Assembly: GCA_024644945.1 (NCBI GenBank)
Contig: JAHEGU010000021.1
Location: 1 to 47,894, forward strand
DNA from: Gammaproteobacteria bacterium
Lineage (GTDB): Bacteria; Pseudomonadota; Gammaproteobacteria; Arenicellales; Poriferihabitantaceae
DNA: 47,894 nucleotides
Reading direction: 5' to 3'
Part shown: positions 26,482 to 34,068 of the stretch, piece by piece
Position numbering within the stretch: position 1 is the stretch's first letter
Layout of the letters: every line of letters starts with the position of its first letter
Notes under the pieces: generated by a model
Database searches by the model: none
Seen by the model: the letters and a program-made list of their open reading frames with translations, nothing else
What the model was told of the DNA's origin: nothing
Made by a program: the position numbers and the translations under genes

Positions 26482-27636
26482 TCAATCTAGCTGTTTAGCG
26501 ATCTGCTCAAATGCGCTCATAAAAGAAGCTGTCATGGCATCATTTAGTGGTTCAGGCTGGCAAGCCAGTTTAGCGATCACCACTGAGCGAGATGGATTGA
26601 TATAGAGTAACTGCCCATGAATTCCCCTGGCGCTTATTGACTTGTCGCAATCGCCAGTCTGGTACCACTGATTGCGATATTTTCCATTTGGCAGTTTATG
26701 CTTGTAGTTACCCCTGTCCCATGCCGCCTGGTCGCCATTGTTGCAGGTGTCCTCTATCCAGGTCGATGGTATGACTTGATGGCCATCGACCTGACCATTC
26801 TCGAGAAAGAGCTGACCTGTTCGTGCAAGGTCGTGGAGAGTAACGCAGATACCCCCGGCTGCACGTGAGGTGCCGAAATGGTCTAGAGTGATATATGCCT
26901 CTGTTTCGGCACCCATCGGCTTCCAGAGATGGCGGGAGAGAAGTTCCGGCAGTGGCGCTACTGCAGCGCGCTCCAGCACAAGACCCAGCAGATCAGTGTT
27001 AGGTGAACGGTACAAGAATCTATGTCCATGGACTTCGTCGGTCTGTTTTAAACCATATAGAAATGCCTCAAGGCCGGGACCGGGAGCAGCCTGATCGATT
27101 GGATTCCACCCGGTAGCGATTCGATACTGCACATATTCGCTGTTCTCGTCGGTGTAGTTTTCCTCGAAATCCAATGCAACTGACATGTCAAGTAAATGCC
27201 GCACCGTGCAGTTACCGTAGACACTTCCTTTCACCAGTGGAAGGTAGTCCGCCACCAGATTGTCACTGTCTATATACCCTTTTTCCTCAAGTATTCCTGC
27301 GAGAATTGCGGTTATAGACTTACTGATTGAAAATAAAATATGAGGGTTGTTCGGGTTAGAGTTGGGAGCATGCCACTCGGTTACAACAGTGCCATGATGC
27401 AACACAATCAGGCTATCAGTGTGACTTTCAGTAAGCAGTTTCTTGAGCGACCGATCGCCAGCCGGCGACTCAACATTTATGTTTACGAGATCAGCTAATT
27501 TCGTTGATAATGGTTTGGTTGTCGAGGTTGTTCTCTCTATGGCCGCAGTGGGCATCAGCTCGCGAACATGTTGAAACGCCCACTGGCTTTGTGGATGTAA
27601 ACGCCAGTTCCCGATTCCGACTTGCTTGCGCTTCAC
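26482..27636 (-). CDS. Beta-lactamase-fold serine hydrolase (NylB/EstB-like)
   Basis: This 384-residue class C beta-lactamase-family protein has the nucleophile motif SISK (Ser103-Lys106), Tyr209 in LYRSPNTDLLG, and a third motif near ARGIHGQ in place of KTG. The N-terminal WAFQHVRELMPTA segment is typical of the 6-aminohexanoate-dimer-hydrolase/esterase group. No signal peptide is seen, so it is probably cytoplasmic and not an antibiotic-resistance enzyme. Natural substrates are unknown (short esters or cyclic and linear amides). It starts with GTG and overlaps the NYN-domain gene by four bases (GTGA). Confidence 0.86.
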   Translation of the reverse strand: MKRKQVGIGNWRLHPQSQWAFQHVRELMPTAAIERTTSTTKPLSTKLADLVNINVESPAGDRSLKKLLTESHTDSLIVLHHGTVVTEWHAPNSNPNNPHILFSISKSITAILAGILEEKGYIDSDNLVADYLPLVKGSVYGNCTVRHLLDMSVALDFEENYTDENSEYVQYRIATGWNPIDQAAPGPGLEAFLYGLKQTDEVHGHRFLYRSPNTDLLGLVLERAAVAPLPELLSRHLWKPMGAETEAYITLDHFGTSRAAGGICVTLHDLARTGQLFLENGQVDGHQVIPSTWIEDTCNNGDQAAWDRGNYKHKLPNGKYRNQWYQTGDCDKSISARGIHGQLLYINPSRSVVIAKLACQPEPLNDAMTASFMSAFEQIAKQLD

Positions 27637-28370
27637 TTCGATTTTTTCTTGGCGTGAACGTATAGAACTCTGGAATTTGTCGATCCGAGCTGGCGCTGTT
27701 CGACGTCAAATAGCTTGGTTGCAACAATCAGCTCTCCCAGTTTGCTATATCCATAGTCCCTGGGATCGAAGTCTGGAGAGTGTTTAGCAATATTGCTTCC
27801 CACTGGGCCCAGATTTGCCCAACCACTGTCATCGGAAGAAGTTTCAACAGCATTGCGCAAAAGGCTGACTAGCTTTGTATCCTGTTTAAGCTCATTAGTC
27901 GTTTTCTGCCTGATCGCTTGCTCTTCATCTGTTTTGGCACTGATTAAATCGAGGTAGACAAACTTATCACAGGCGGAGACAAAGGCCGACGGAGTTTTAC
28001 GTTCTCCGAATCCGTAAACGAACAGACCGGAATCTCTTATTCTAGATGCCAACTTTGTAAAGTCGCTGTCACTAGATACAATGCAGAATCCATCAAAGGT
28101 GCCAGTATATAAGAGATCCATTGCGTCAATGATCATGGCACTATCCGTAGCGTTCTTCCCTCTAGTATAGGCAAATTGTTGAATAGGCTGTATAGAGTGA
28201 TCGAGTAGAACTTCTTTCCAGCTTTTCAGGCTCGGACTGGTCCAGTCCCCATAAATACGTTTCACGCTGGCGGTGCCGTAGTCGGCAATTTCCGCCAGCA
28301 ACGCCGCAACGATGCTTGCCTGGGTGTTGTCGGCATCTATCAAAACAGCTAGCTTGTCAGTTTCGCCCAT
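27633..28370 (-). CDS. NYN-domain ribonuclease-like protein with C-terminal LOTUS/OST-HTH domain
   Basis: The 245-residue protein has an N-terminal PIN-like NYN domain (about 5-145) with the acidic cluster expected for metal-dependent RNA cleavage: Asp12 and Asp14 (LIDADN), Asp76, Asp82 and SSDSDF (Asp101, Asp103). The C-terminal 75 residues, with a conserved GYSKLGELI segment, form an OST-HTH/LOTUS winged-helix domain, associated with RNA binding. Bacterial NYN-LOTUS proteins are widespread but their targets are unknown. The downstream serine hydrolase start overlaps its stop, so the two are translated together. Confidence 0.88.
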   Translation of the reverse strand: MGETDKLAVLIDADNTQASIVAALLAEIADYGTASVKRIYGDWTSPSLKSWKEVLLDHSIQPIQQFAYTRGKNATDSAMIIDAMDLLYTGTFDGFCIVSSDSDFTKLASRIRDSGLFVYGFGERKTPSAFVSACDKFVYLDLISAKTDEEQAIRQKTTNELKQDTKLVSLLRNAVETSSDDSGWANLGPVGSNIAKHSPDFDPRDYGYSKLGELIVATKLFDVEQRQLGSTNSRVLYVHAKKKSK

Positions 28371-28429
28371 ATTTCGTTATGTTGTCGTTTAGATTAGCAG
28401 TCGTATAACCAACTGTTCTCAACTCACGC

Positions 28430-29011
28430 TTAGGATTCCCAGGCGTCACCGAGCCCAAGCGGGGCTGGCACAATTGATACGATTTCTTTATAAAGCTTAT
28501 TAAACTCCCCCGATGGTTTGTCGCCAAATAGAGGGTCCTGGTGGTTTAAAAATGCAGTATCGATTTTTTCCCATGTTTCTATTGAAAGCGACTTTTCGGC
28601 GACCGGTAATACTTCGGTTTCTTCCTTGTGGGCATGCTCATACTCAAACGTTGTGTAATCGGTCACCGCCTGCTGAAACTCTGAAAATTGACTAGGGCCG
28701 CAGTACTCGAAGGCTGACAATGCTTTCAGAACTCTTATAAATAATTGTTCACCCTCTCGGTGCTGCCGCCCGAGTTCTTCGATAACTGGTGCCAGTTCTG
28801 GATTACTTTCTAATACTGCGGGAAACAGATAATTGCTTTCTTTTGGATGATGGTACCGGTCGAGAAATCGGTCGATGTACATCAGCAAACCATGGAACAC
28901 TCTGAAATCTGGATGTTTGCCTTGGTTTATCTCTGATACAAGGTGCTTTAAACAAAAGAGTACAGCGCCGAGGCTGCGATGTTCGTTCCTGATAATTGTG
29001 AGGCTTTTCAT
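28430..29011 (-). CDS. Hemerythrin-like HHE-domain protein
   Basis: This 193-residue, mainly helical protein has the spaced histidine and acidic residues of a diiron hemerythrin-like domain: NEHRSLG near the start, RYHHPKESNYLFP, RQHREGEQL and EYEHAHKEETEVLP. Relatives bind oxygen, NO or iron, or serve in oxidative-stress repair. Longer than the minimal HHE domain, it has a C-terminal extension of about 45 residues with no clear motif. It is on the same strand as the NYN gene, 59 bases upstream of it, and may share its transcript. Confidence 0.88.
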   Translation of the reverse strand: MKSLTIIRNEHRSLGAVLFCLKHLVSEINQGKHPDFRVFHGLLMYIDRFLDRYHHPKESNYLFPAVLESNPELAPVIEELGRQHREGEQLFIRVLKALSAFEYCGPSQFSEFQQAVTDYTTFEYEHAHKEETEVLPVAEKSLSIETWEKIDTAFLNHQDPLFGDKPSGEFNKLYKEIVSIVPAPLGLGDAWES

Positions 29012-29118
29012 TATTCAGTGGTGATGCCTGTGAGTTTTCAAGCACCGTATTTAAATATTACATGGATTTGAGTATTGTTAACTTTCGTTTGCATTATATC
29101 TGGGAATAATGGCCGCGA

Positions 29119-29826
29119 TTAAATCCCGAGATAAGCCTTCTTCACATGTTCGTTATCTGCAAGTAGCTCGGCTTTGTCTTGCATGGCGATGCGGCCGGTT
29201 TCGAGTACATAGCCATAGTCAGCTAGCTGTAACGCCAAATCCGCATTTTGCTCTACTAAAATAACCGTCACTCCCTGCTGATTGATCTCTCGCAAAATGT
29301 GACCAATTTCTTGAACGATGATGGGGGCCAGTCCTAGTGAAGGTTCATCCAGCAATAAAATTCGTGGTCGTGACATTAGCGAGCGGCCAATTGAAAGCAT
29401 CTGTTGCTCTCCCCCGCTGAGGGTTCGGGCGTGTTGACCCTTACGTTCTTCAAGTCGGGGAAATCGTGAATATACTTTATCCAGATCCAAGTCGATCTGC
29501 GCCTTATCCTGATGAATATAAGCACCTAGATAGAGATTTTCCGCTACGCTTAAATCTTTAAAAATCCGTCGTCCTTCAGGAACATGTGCAATCCCAAGCC
29601 GCAATATTTTGTCAGCACTCAGCATGTCAATACGCTGGTCATCAAGACATATTCTTCCTCCACTTGGTTTTACCAAGCCGGATATAGTCCTGAGTGTGGT
29701 GCTCTTGCCCGCACCATTCGAGCCTATCAAGGTAACAAACGCACCATCTGAAACCTCTAGACTAATTTGTTTAAGGGCGGCGACATTATTGTAGTTAACC
29801 TCGAGATCCTGAACAGATAGCTTCAT
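29119..29826 (-). CDS. livF: Branched-chain amino acid-type ABC transporter ATPase LivF
   Basis: This 235-residue ABC ATPase has Walker A GSNGAGKST, signature LSGGEQQML, Walker B RILLLDEPSLGL and the H-loop replaced as usual by VEQN in LivF proteins. YNNVAALKQISLEV and PEGRRIF are characteristic of LivF. It drives import with LivG on the cytoplasmic side of LivH/LivM. Its start overlaps the livG stop by four bases. It is the last gene of the five-gene transporter operon. Confidence 0.93.
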   Translation of the reverse strand: MKLSVQDLEVNYNNVAALKQISLEVSDGAFVTLIGSNGAGKSTTLRTISGLVKPSGGRICLDDQRIDMLSADKILRLGIAHVPEGRRIFKDLSVAENLYLGAYIHQDKAQIDLDLDKVYSRFPRLEERKGQHARTLSGGEQQMLSIGRSLMSRPRILLLDEPSLGLAPIIVQEIGHILREINQQGVTVILVEQNADLALQLADYGYVLETGRIAMQDKAELLADNEHVKKAYLGI

Positions 29827-30584
29827 ACGTGATGACTTCCCCCGAGGTACGCGTTGATCACATCAGGATTGTTTCGCACCTGCTCAGGACTGCCACCAGC
29901 CAGCAGCGTGCCGAAATTGAGTACGGTAAGCTGGTCGCATAATCCCATCACTGCCTTCATGTCGTGTTCGACGAGCACGATGGTCACTCCAGATTCTCGG
30001 ACTTTACGGGTCAGCTGCATCATGCCGCGAGTTTCTTCTGGATTCATGCCCGCAAATGGCTCGTCCATCAACATTAATTTGGGTTCGGATACCAGGGCGA
30101 TAGCGATTGCCAACGCACGCTGGGATCCTAATGGAAGTTCACTTGCGAGTTGATGTTTTCTGTCTCCCAGCCCCATAAATTCAAGAACCTTCATCGCAGA
30201 GGTTCTCGCCTGCTGCTGAATCAACCGGTCCAGGCCAATGATAGCGGAGAAAATGTTGGTTCTTGAGCGGTTGTGGGTGCCAACCAGGACATTTTCAAAA
30301 ACTGTCATTTCGTGAAACAGCGTGGTCTCCTGAAATGTACGCACGATCCCACTCATGGAGATCCTTGAGGGTGTCTGGCCTTTTATGCTTTTGCCTTCAA
30401 ACAGAATATCACCTCGGGTGGGGGTATAGAATCCGGCGATATTTTTAAACATCGTACTCTTGCCGGCACCGTTGGGGCCGATTAATCCATGTATCTGCCC
30501 CTCACCGACTTTAAAACTGACGTCGTTGAGCGCGGTAAGACCCCCAAAATTTTTAGTCAGGTTTTGAACTTCCAAGATGGCCAC
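29823..30584 (-). CDS. livG: Branched-chain amino acid-type ABC transporter ATPase LivG
   Basis: The 253-residue ATPase has Walker A GPNGAGKSTMF, the LivG-type insertion with IVRTFQETTLF, Walker B KLMLMDEPFAGMNPEE and VEHDM. The usual signature LSGGQ is altered: the equivalent stretch reads ELPLGSQRALAIA, as in many LivG proteins. Start codon GTG, overlapping the livM stop by one base (TAGTG). Pairs with LivF. Confidence 0.92.
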   Translation of the reverse strand: MAILEVQNLTKNFGGLTALNDVSFKVGEGQIHGLIGPNGAGKSTMFKNIAGFYTPTRGDILFEGKSIKGQTPSRISMSGIVRTFQETTLFHEMTVFENVLVGTHNRSRTNIFSAIIGLDRLIQQQARTSAMKVLEFMGLGDRKHQLASELPLGSQRALAIAIALVSEPKLMLMDEPFAGMNPEETRGMMQLTRKVRESGVTIVLVEHDMKAVMGLCDQLTVLNFGTLLAGGSPEQVRNNPDVINAYLGGSHHV

Positions 30585-31558
30585 TAAGTTTGCTCCATTT
30601 GACCGCTTTTTCTGCTAAATACACCTTTTAGTCGTTGAGGGAGACTTTCTAGTCCAGCTGGAAGATATAAGATTGAAAATATCAATATGGCGCCATAAAT
30701 TGCGGGACGCAGTTCGTCGAACTCACGAAACATTTCATCGAGTACGGACAATACGACTGCACCTAGGATAGCGCCGTAAAATGTGCGGTAACCGCCGACG
30801 ATCACCCAGATTAAAATAAACACCATAAAGCCTATGTCGAACTGTTTTGGGGTCACGGTACCAATGTAGTGCACCTTTAAGGCGCCGGCCAGACCTACAA
30901 AGAATGATCCGGTAATGAATGCCAGGGAGCGGTAGTTCCATGTGTTTACTCCTATAGACTCCGCCAACGGGGCTTTCCAGTGAACTGCGTGTAAGGTCAG
31001 CCCGATACGGGATTTCTCAATTCTAAAAAGTAAGAAAAGGCAGATGGTGACGATAATCAGTACGAGATAGAAGTAGGGGATCGGTTCGAGAAAATCGATA
31101 TCAAGTAATTCAGGTGAGGGGATTGCACTGATCCCACTTGTGCCTCCAAAAGGTTTAATGAAGTGAATCCATGAAAGTCGGATAGCTTCACCGGCAGCAA
31201 ACGAGCCGATCAAAAAATAAAACTGGGTCATCCGAAATAAAGGAAAACAAAGTAGTGCGGCAACAATTGCGGCAGTTACTCCAGCCAGGGGGAAACTGAT
31301 CCAGAACGAAAGGCCTAGATGCTTACTCAATAACGCACTGGCATAGGCGCCGACTCCCATCATTACAGCGTGTATCAAGGACCACTCACCCGTGAGCGTC
31401 ACCAGACGATAGCTGACTACAACAAGAACGTTTACAACCAGGAAAATCAAAAAATCCTGGTGGTGATACTTCAAATAGTGAGGCAGGATCGCCAGCGCAA
31501 TGAGCAGAATGCTGAGCGCGACAGCGTTGCGAATCACTATGCCAGACATTTTATTCAC
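30584..31558 (-). CDS. livM: Branched-chain amino acid-type ABC transporter permease LivM
   Basis: This 324-residue integral membrane permease has eight or nine hydrophobic helices. GEWSLIHAVMMGVGAYASALLS and the cytoplasmic coupling loop containing HAVHWKAPLAESIGVN (the EAA-like region of the LivM family) identify it. GLAGALKVHYIGTV and VIVGGYRTFYGAILGA follow. It overlaps livH by eight bases. Confidence 0.92.
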   Translation of the reverse strand: MNKMSGIVIRNAVALSILLIALAILPHYLKYHHQDFLIFLVVNVLVVVSYRLVTLTGEWSLIHAVMMGVGAYASALLSKHLGLSFWISFPLAGVTAAIVAALLCFPLFRMTQFYFLIGSFAAGEAIRLSWIHFIKPFGGTSGISAIPSPELLDIDFLEPIPYFYLVLIIVTICLFLLFRIEKSRIGLTLHAVHWKAPLAESIGVNTWNYRSLAFITGSFFVGLAGALKVHYIGTVTPKQFDIGFMVFILIWVIVGGYRTFYGAILGAVVLSVLDEMFREFDELRPAIYGAILIFSILYLPAGLESLPQRLKGVFSRKSGQMEQT

Positions 31559-32471
31559 TGACCCTGTGTCCCATTATCCCTGTAGGCCTAACAATTAGTA
31601 CCAGCACCATAATCAGGAGACCCGATATTGTCGCAACTGTCCCGTTGAAGTAAGTGGTGACAAAAGTATGGAAAAGGGCGTAGAGAACGGAAGCGATGAC
31701 AGCCCCTGACAGGCTGCCTACTCCTCCTACGATTGTGACAATGAACGCCGTGATGATGACATTGTGTCCCATGTGAGGATTAATGTTTGTTAAAGGTGCC
31801 ATCAACGCACCGGCCAACCCGGCCATTGCTGCGCCCACTGCAATTGCGATCATCGAGATACGGTTACTGTTTATTCCCTGCAGAGAAGCTGCCTCACGAT
31901 CCTGAGAAACCGCTCTAAGTGCCCATCCTAATTTTGTGTGGGTAAGGAAGTGCCACAATAATCCAAGTGCAGCGACGGACACTGCAATGCTGAACAGGCG
32001 CTGGTAAGGAATTCGTAAAAACTCAAAAAGTACCATGGTGCCTTCGAAAGGTGGCGGAACCTGTTTTGAAGGACCGTCACCTCCAACCAGTGTAGCTAAA
32101 ACCTGGAGTATAAAAAGAACCCCAATTGAACAAATCAATCCTCCGAGAGGGTCGTCTCGCATTGGCCGAAATAAAAACTTCTCCATTAGTATCCCGATCA
32201 CTGTGACCACTAAGATGGCAATCACTATGGTGATAAGGAATGGCGTGCTGTGTTGTGCATGCAAAAACCACACCGTGTAGGCGCCAACCATTACTAATTC
32301 GCCGTGGGCAAAATTAACGACACCCATGACTCCAAATATCAGCACCAGGCCAACGGCCGCTAGGGCAAAGAAGCCGCTCTGAATAGTGCCGTTAACAATA
32401 GATTGTAGGAAAAGTTCCAACGCTAATATCGTCTCGTAGAAGGAATCGGCAAAAAAAGAGGGGAGAATCAA
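31551..32471 (-). CDS. livH: Branched-chain amino acid-type ABC transporter permease LivH
   Basis: This 306-residue permease has about eight membrane helices. Family marks are GVMGVVNFAHGELVMVGAY, the coupling loop ALRAVSQDREAASLQGIN, and GAAMAGLAGALMAPLTN followed by GGVGSLSGAVIAS. It follows the binding-protein gene by 32 bases, the normal gene order for this transporter class. Confidence 0.93.
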   Translation of the reverse strand: MILPSFFADSFYETILALELFLQSIVNGTIQSGFFALAAVGLVLIFGVMGVVNFAHGELVMVGAYTVWFLHAQHSTPFLITIVIAILVVTVIGILMEKFLFRPMRDDPLGGLICSIGVLFILQVLATLVGGDGPSKQVPPPFEGTMVLFEFLRIPYQRLFSIAVSVAALGLLWHFLTHTKLGWALRAVSQDREAASLQGINSNRISMIAIAVGAAMAGLAGALMAPLTNINPHMGHNVIITAFIVTIVGGVGSLSGAVIASVLYALFHTFVTTYFNGTVATISGLLIMVLVLIVRPTGIMGHRVSE

Positions 32472-32503
32472 TCTTCTCCCCTCTGGGACTTCAATATCTA
32501 CAC

Positions 32504-33784
32504 TTAAACTGTTCTCAGGCCGAGTTCTTTCATATGTTTGACCAGTACATCCTTATTGCTGGATAACCAACCGGCGACGTCGCCATATTCCTGGATGCGA
32601 GCTTTGCCATCTTCAATGACCACTATTGGCCAACGCCCAACCAACGCATTATCGAGTCCCCAAAGCTGGCTTCCCCACCAGTCGCCGCCGCCAAAAATAA
32701 ATTCCTGCTTGTTGGCTTTAAGGGTGGTTGCGACGGATTCAGAGTCAGCGCTGCCAGCAGCCTTAGCCGCATCCAACCAGTTGAGCAGAATTGCTGGATA
32801 TTCCCAGGCAACTGCGGACCAGTCATTGGGATGATCTTTACGGAAAGCAGCATCGAATCCCGCTGGGTCTGGAAAATTCACACCTGATTCCTGCAGCTTG
32901 GGATCATCGAAATCGGGAAACTGAAAAATGGTACCGTTGACAAACTCCTTACTTGTTTTGGCGATGATTTCATCATAATAGTCCAGGGTGCAGGAAATGA
33001 TTTTACCTTTGTATCCCTGATGATAGAGCTGTTCCATTATCGGCGTGACATAGAAGCTGGTAGCCATACAAAATACATCCGGATTCTTAGCTAATACCGA
33101 GCTTACAATCGGTGCGAAATCTGTGACATCGAAACCGTGCAGATGAGTGTCGACTACCTCTATTCCTGCAACTTCAAACGCTGCTTGATAAGTAGCGGCG
33201 GACTGCAGGCCGTATTCAGCATCATTGTTAGTGACAATTGCAGCGGACTTTACATCGGGAAAATTTTTTGCCAGCCATTCGACTCCCGTTACGTTGTAGA
33301 GCGGATGTGATTCACAGGTAGCAACTAGATAATCTGAGTCAGGGGTAATGTCGCTTGGAAGGAGAGTGGTAGTGAGAACTTTCTTGCGCGTCGCCCAGGG
33401 AAGTACCGCTGCCACAGTTGATCCGCCCAACATCATTACCATGCTGGCATCATCTTCCAATACCAGTTTTTTAAATCCCTGAAGGGCTTTCTCCGTATCA
33501 TATCCATGGTCATAGGATGCAACCTTGATATCGTAAGTTTCCCCTCCAATATTCACACCACCTTCTTTGTTTATATTGTTGGCGATGATCTCGCATCCAT
33601 ACAGGCCAGGAAGACCCCAGGGTGCGTAGTCACCCGTCATCGGAATGTTCATGCCAACGGTCAGTGTTTTATTGGCTGACAACACGATGTTTGGAAAAAC
33701 GCTGGCGGTGGTCGCAGCGACAGTCCCTGCGGCAGCCTTTTTTAGAAATTTTCGTCTTGCAGGACGTTGAGTATGAGTGGACAT
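32504..33784 (-). CDS. Tat-exported periplasmic substrate-binding protein of the Liv-type ABC transporter
   Basis: This is a 426-residue type I periplasmic binding protein (LivJ/LivK superfamily). It begins with a twin-arginine signal, ARRKFLKKAA (Arg10, Arg11), followed by a hydrophobic stretch and an ASV-F cleavage area, so it is exported folded through Tat, not Sec. The mature part starts with TVGMNIPMTGDYAPWG and shows the two-lobe pattern of the family. The ligand cannot be read from sequence; branched-chain amino acids, other amino acids or short organic acids are possible. It heads the operon, preceded by AGAGGT about ten bases before the ATG. Confidence 0.9.
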   Translation of the reverse strand: MSTHTQRPARRKFLKKAAAGTVAATTASVFPNIVLSANKTLTVGMNIPMTGDYAPWGLPGLYGCEIIANNINKEGGVNIGGETYDIKVASYDHGYDTEKALQGFKKLVLEDDASMVMMLGGSTVAAVLPWATRKKVLTTTLLPSDITPDSDYLVATCESHPLYNVTGVEWLAKNFPDVKSAAIVTNNDAEYGLQSAATYQAAFEVAGIEVVDTHLHGFDVTDFAPIVSSVLAKNPDVFCMATSFYVTPIMEQLYHQGYKGKIISCTLDYYDEIIAKTSKEFVNGTIFQFPDFDDPKLQESGVNFPDPAGFDAAFRKDHPNDWSAVAWEYPAILLNWLDAAKAAGSADSESVATTLKANKQEFIFGGGDWWGSQLWGLDNALVGRWPIVVIEDGKARIQEYGDVAGWLSSNKDVLVKHMKELGLRTV

Positions 33785-34068
33785 TGTTAGATTTACCTCT
33801 TAGTGTTCAAGTATTGGAATTTGGGCATCTTGTTGGATGCAGATCGCCGTTCTTCGCTGGCGCTCTATAGGACCAATATTATGACCGACATTCATTTGTC
33901 TGGCCAGCATGGATGACTTTAAGGAAATAAACACGGTTTGGGACCTGTGGGTAAGTCCAGGCGCGGTGCCTTGTCGCACCTGTATTGAATCCTTCTTGGC
34001 TTCGACAGAATTCACTGTCGAAATTGTGGTGATTGCGGCGTGGTACTTAGTTCGCGCTCCGGAAACGT
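33785..34068. promoter_or_regulatory. Promoter region of the Liv operon with two hairpins
   Basis: This 284-base gap separates the glmS stop from the binding-protein start (both minus strand). It contains a perfect eight-pair dyad TTCGACAG/CTGTCGAA with a six-base loop (34001-34022) and a five-pair dyad GGTGC/GCACC (33965-33980). Neither is followed by a T-run on the minus strand. They could be a factor-assisted end for glmS mRNA or operators for the transporter. Confidence 0.5.
34001..34022. repeat. Perfect 8-bp inverted repeat downstream of glmS
   Basis: TTCGACAG and CTGTCGAA flank the loop AATTCA. It lies 47 bases past the glmS stop and about 215 bases before the transporter start. No U-tract follows in either direction. 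Confidence 0.6.

Noticed and set aside
26482..27636. Antibiotic-resistance beta-lactamase
   Set aside because: No signal peptide, the third active-site motif is HG-type and not KTG, and the N-terminus matches the NylB/EstB-like group.
29119..33784. Urea transporter (urtABCDE) interpretation of the ABC operon, tempting because creatinase releases urea
   Set aside because: The binding protein is Tat-type and not recognisably UrtA-like, and the creatinase is about 14 kb away. Liv-type with unknown ligand is the safer call.
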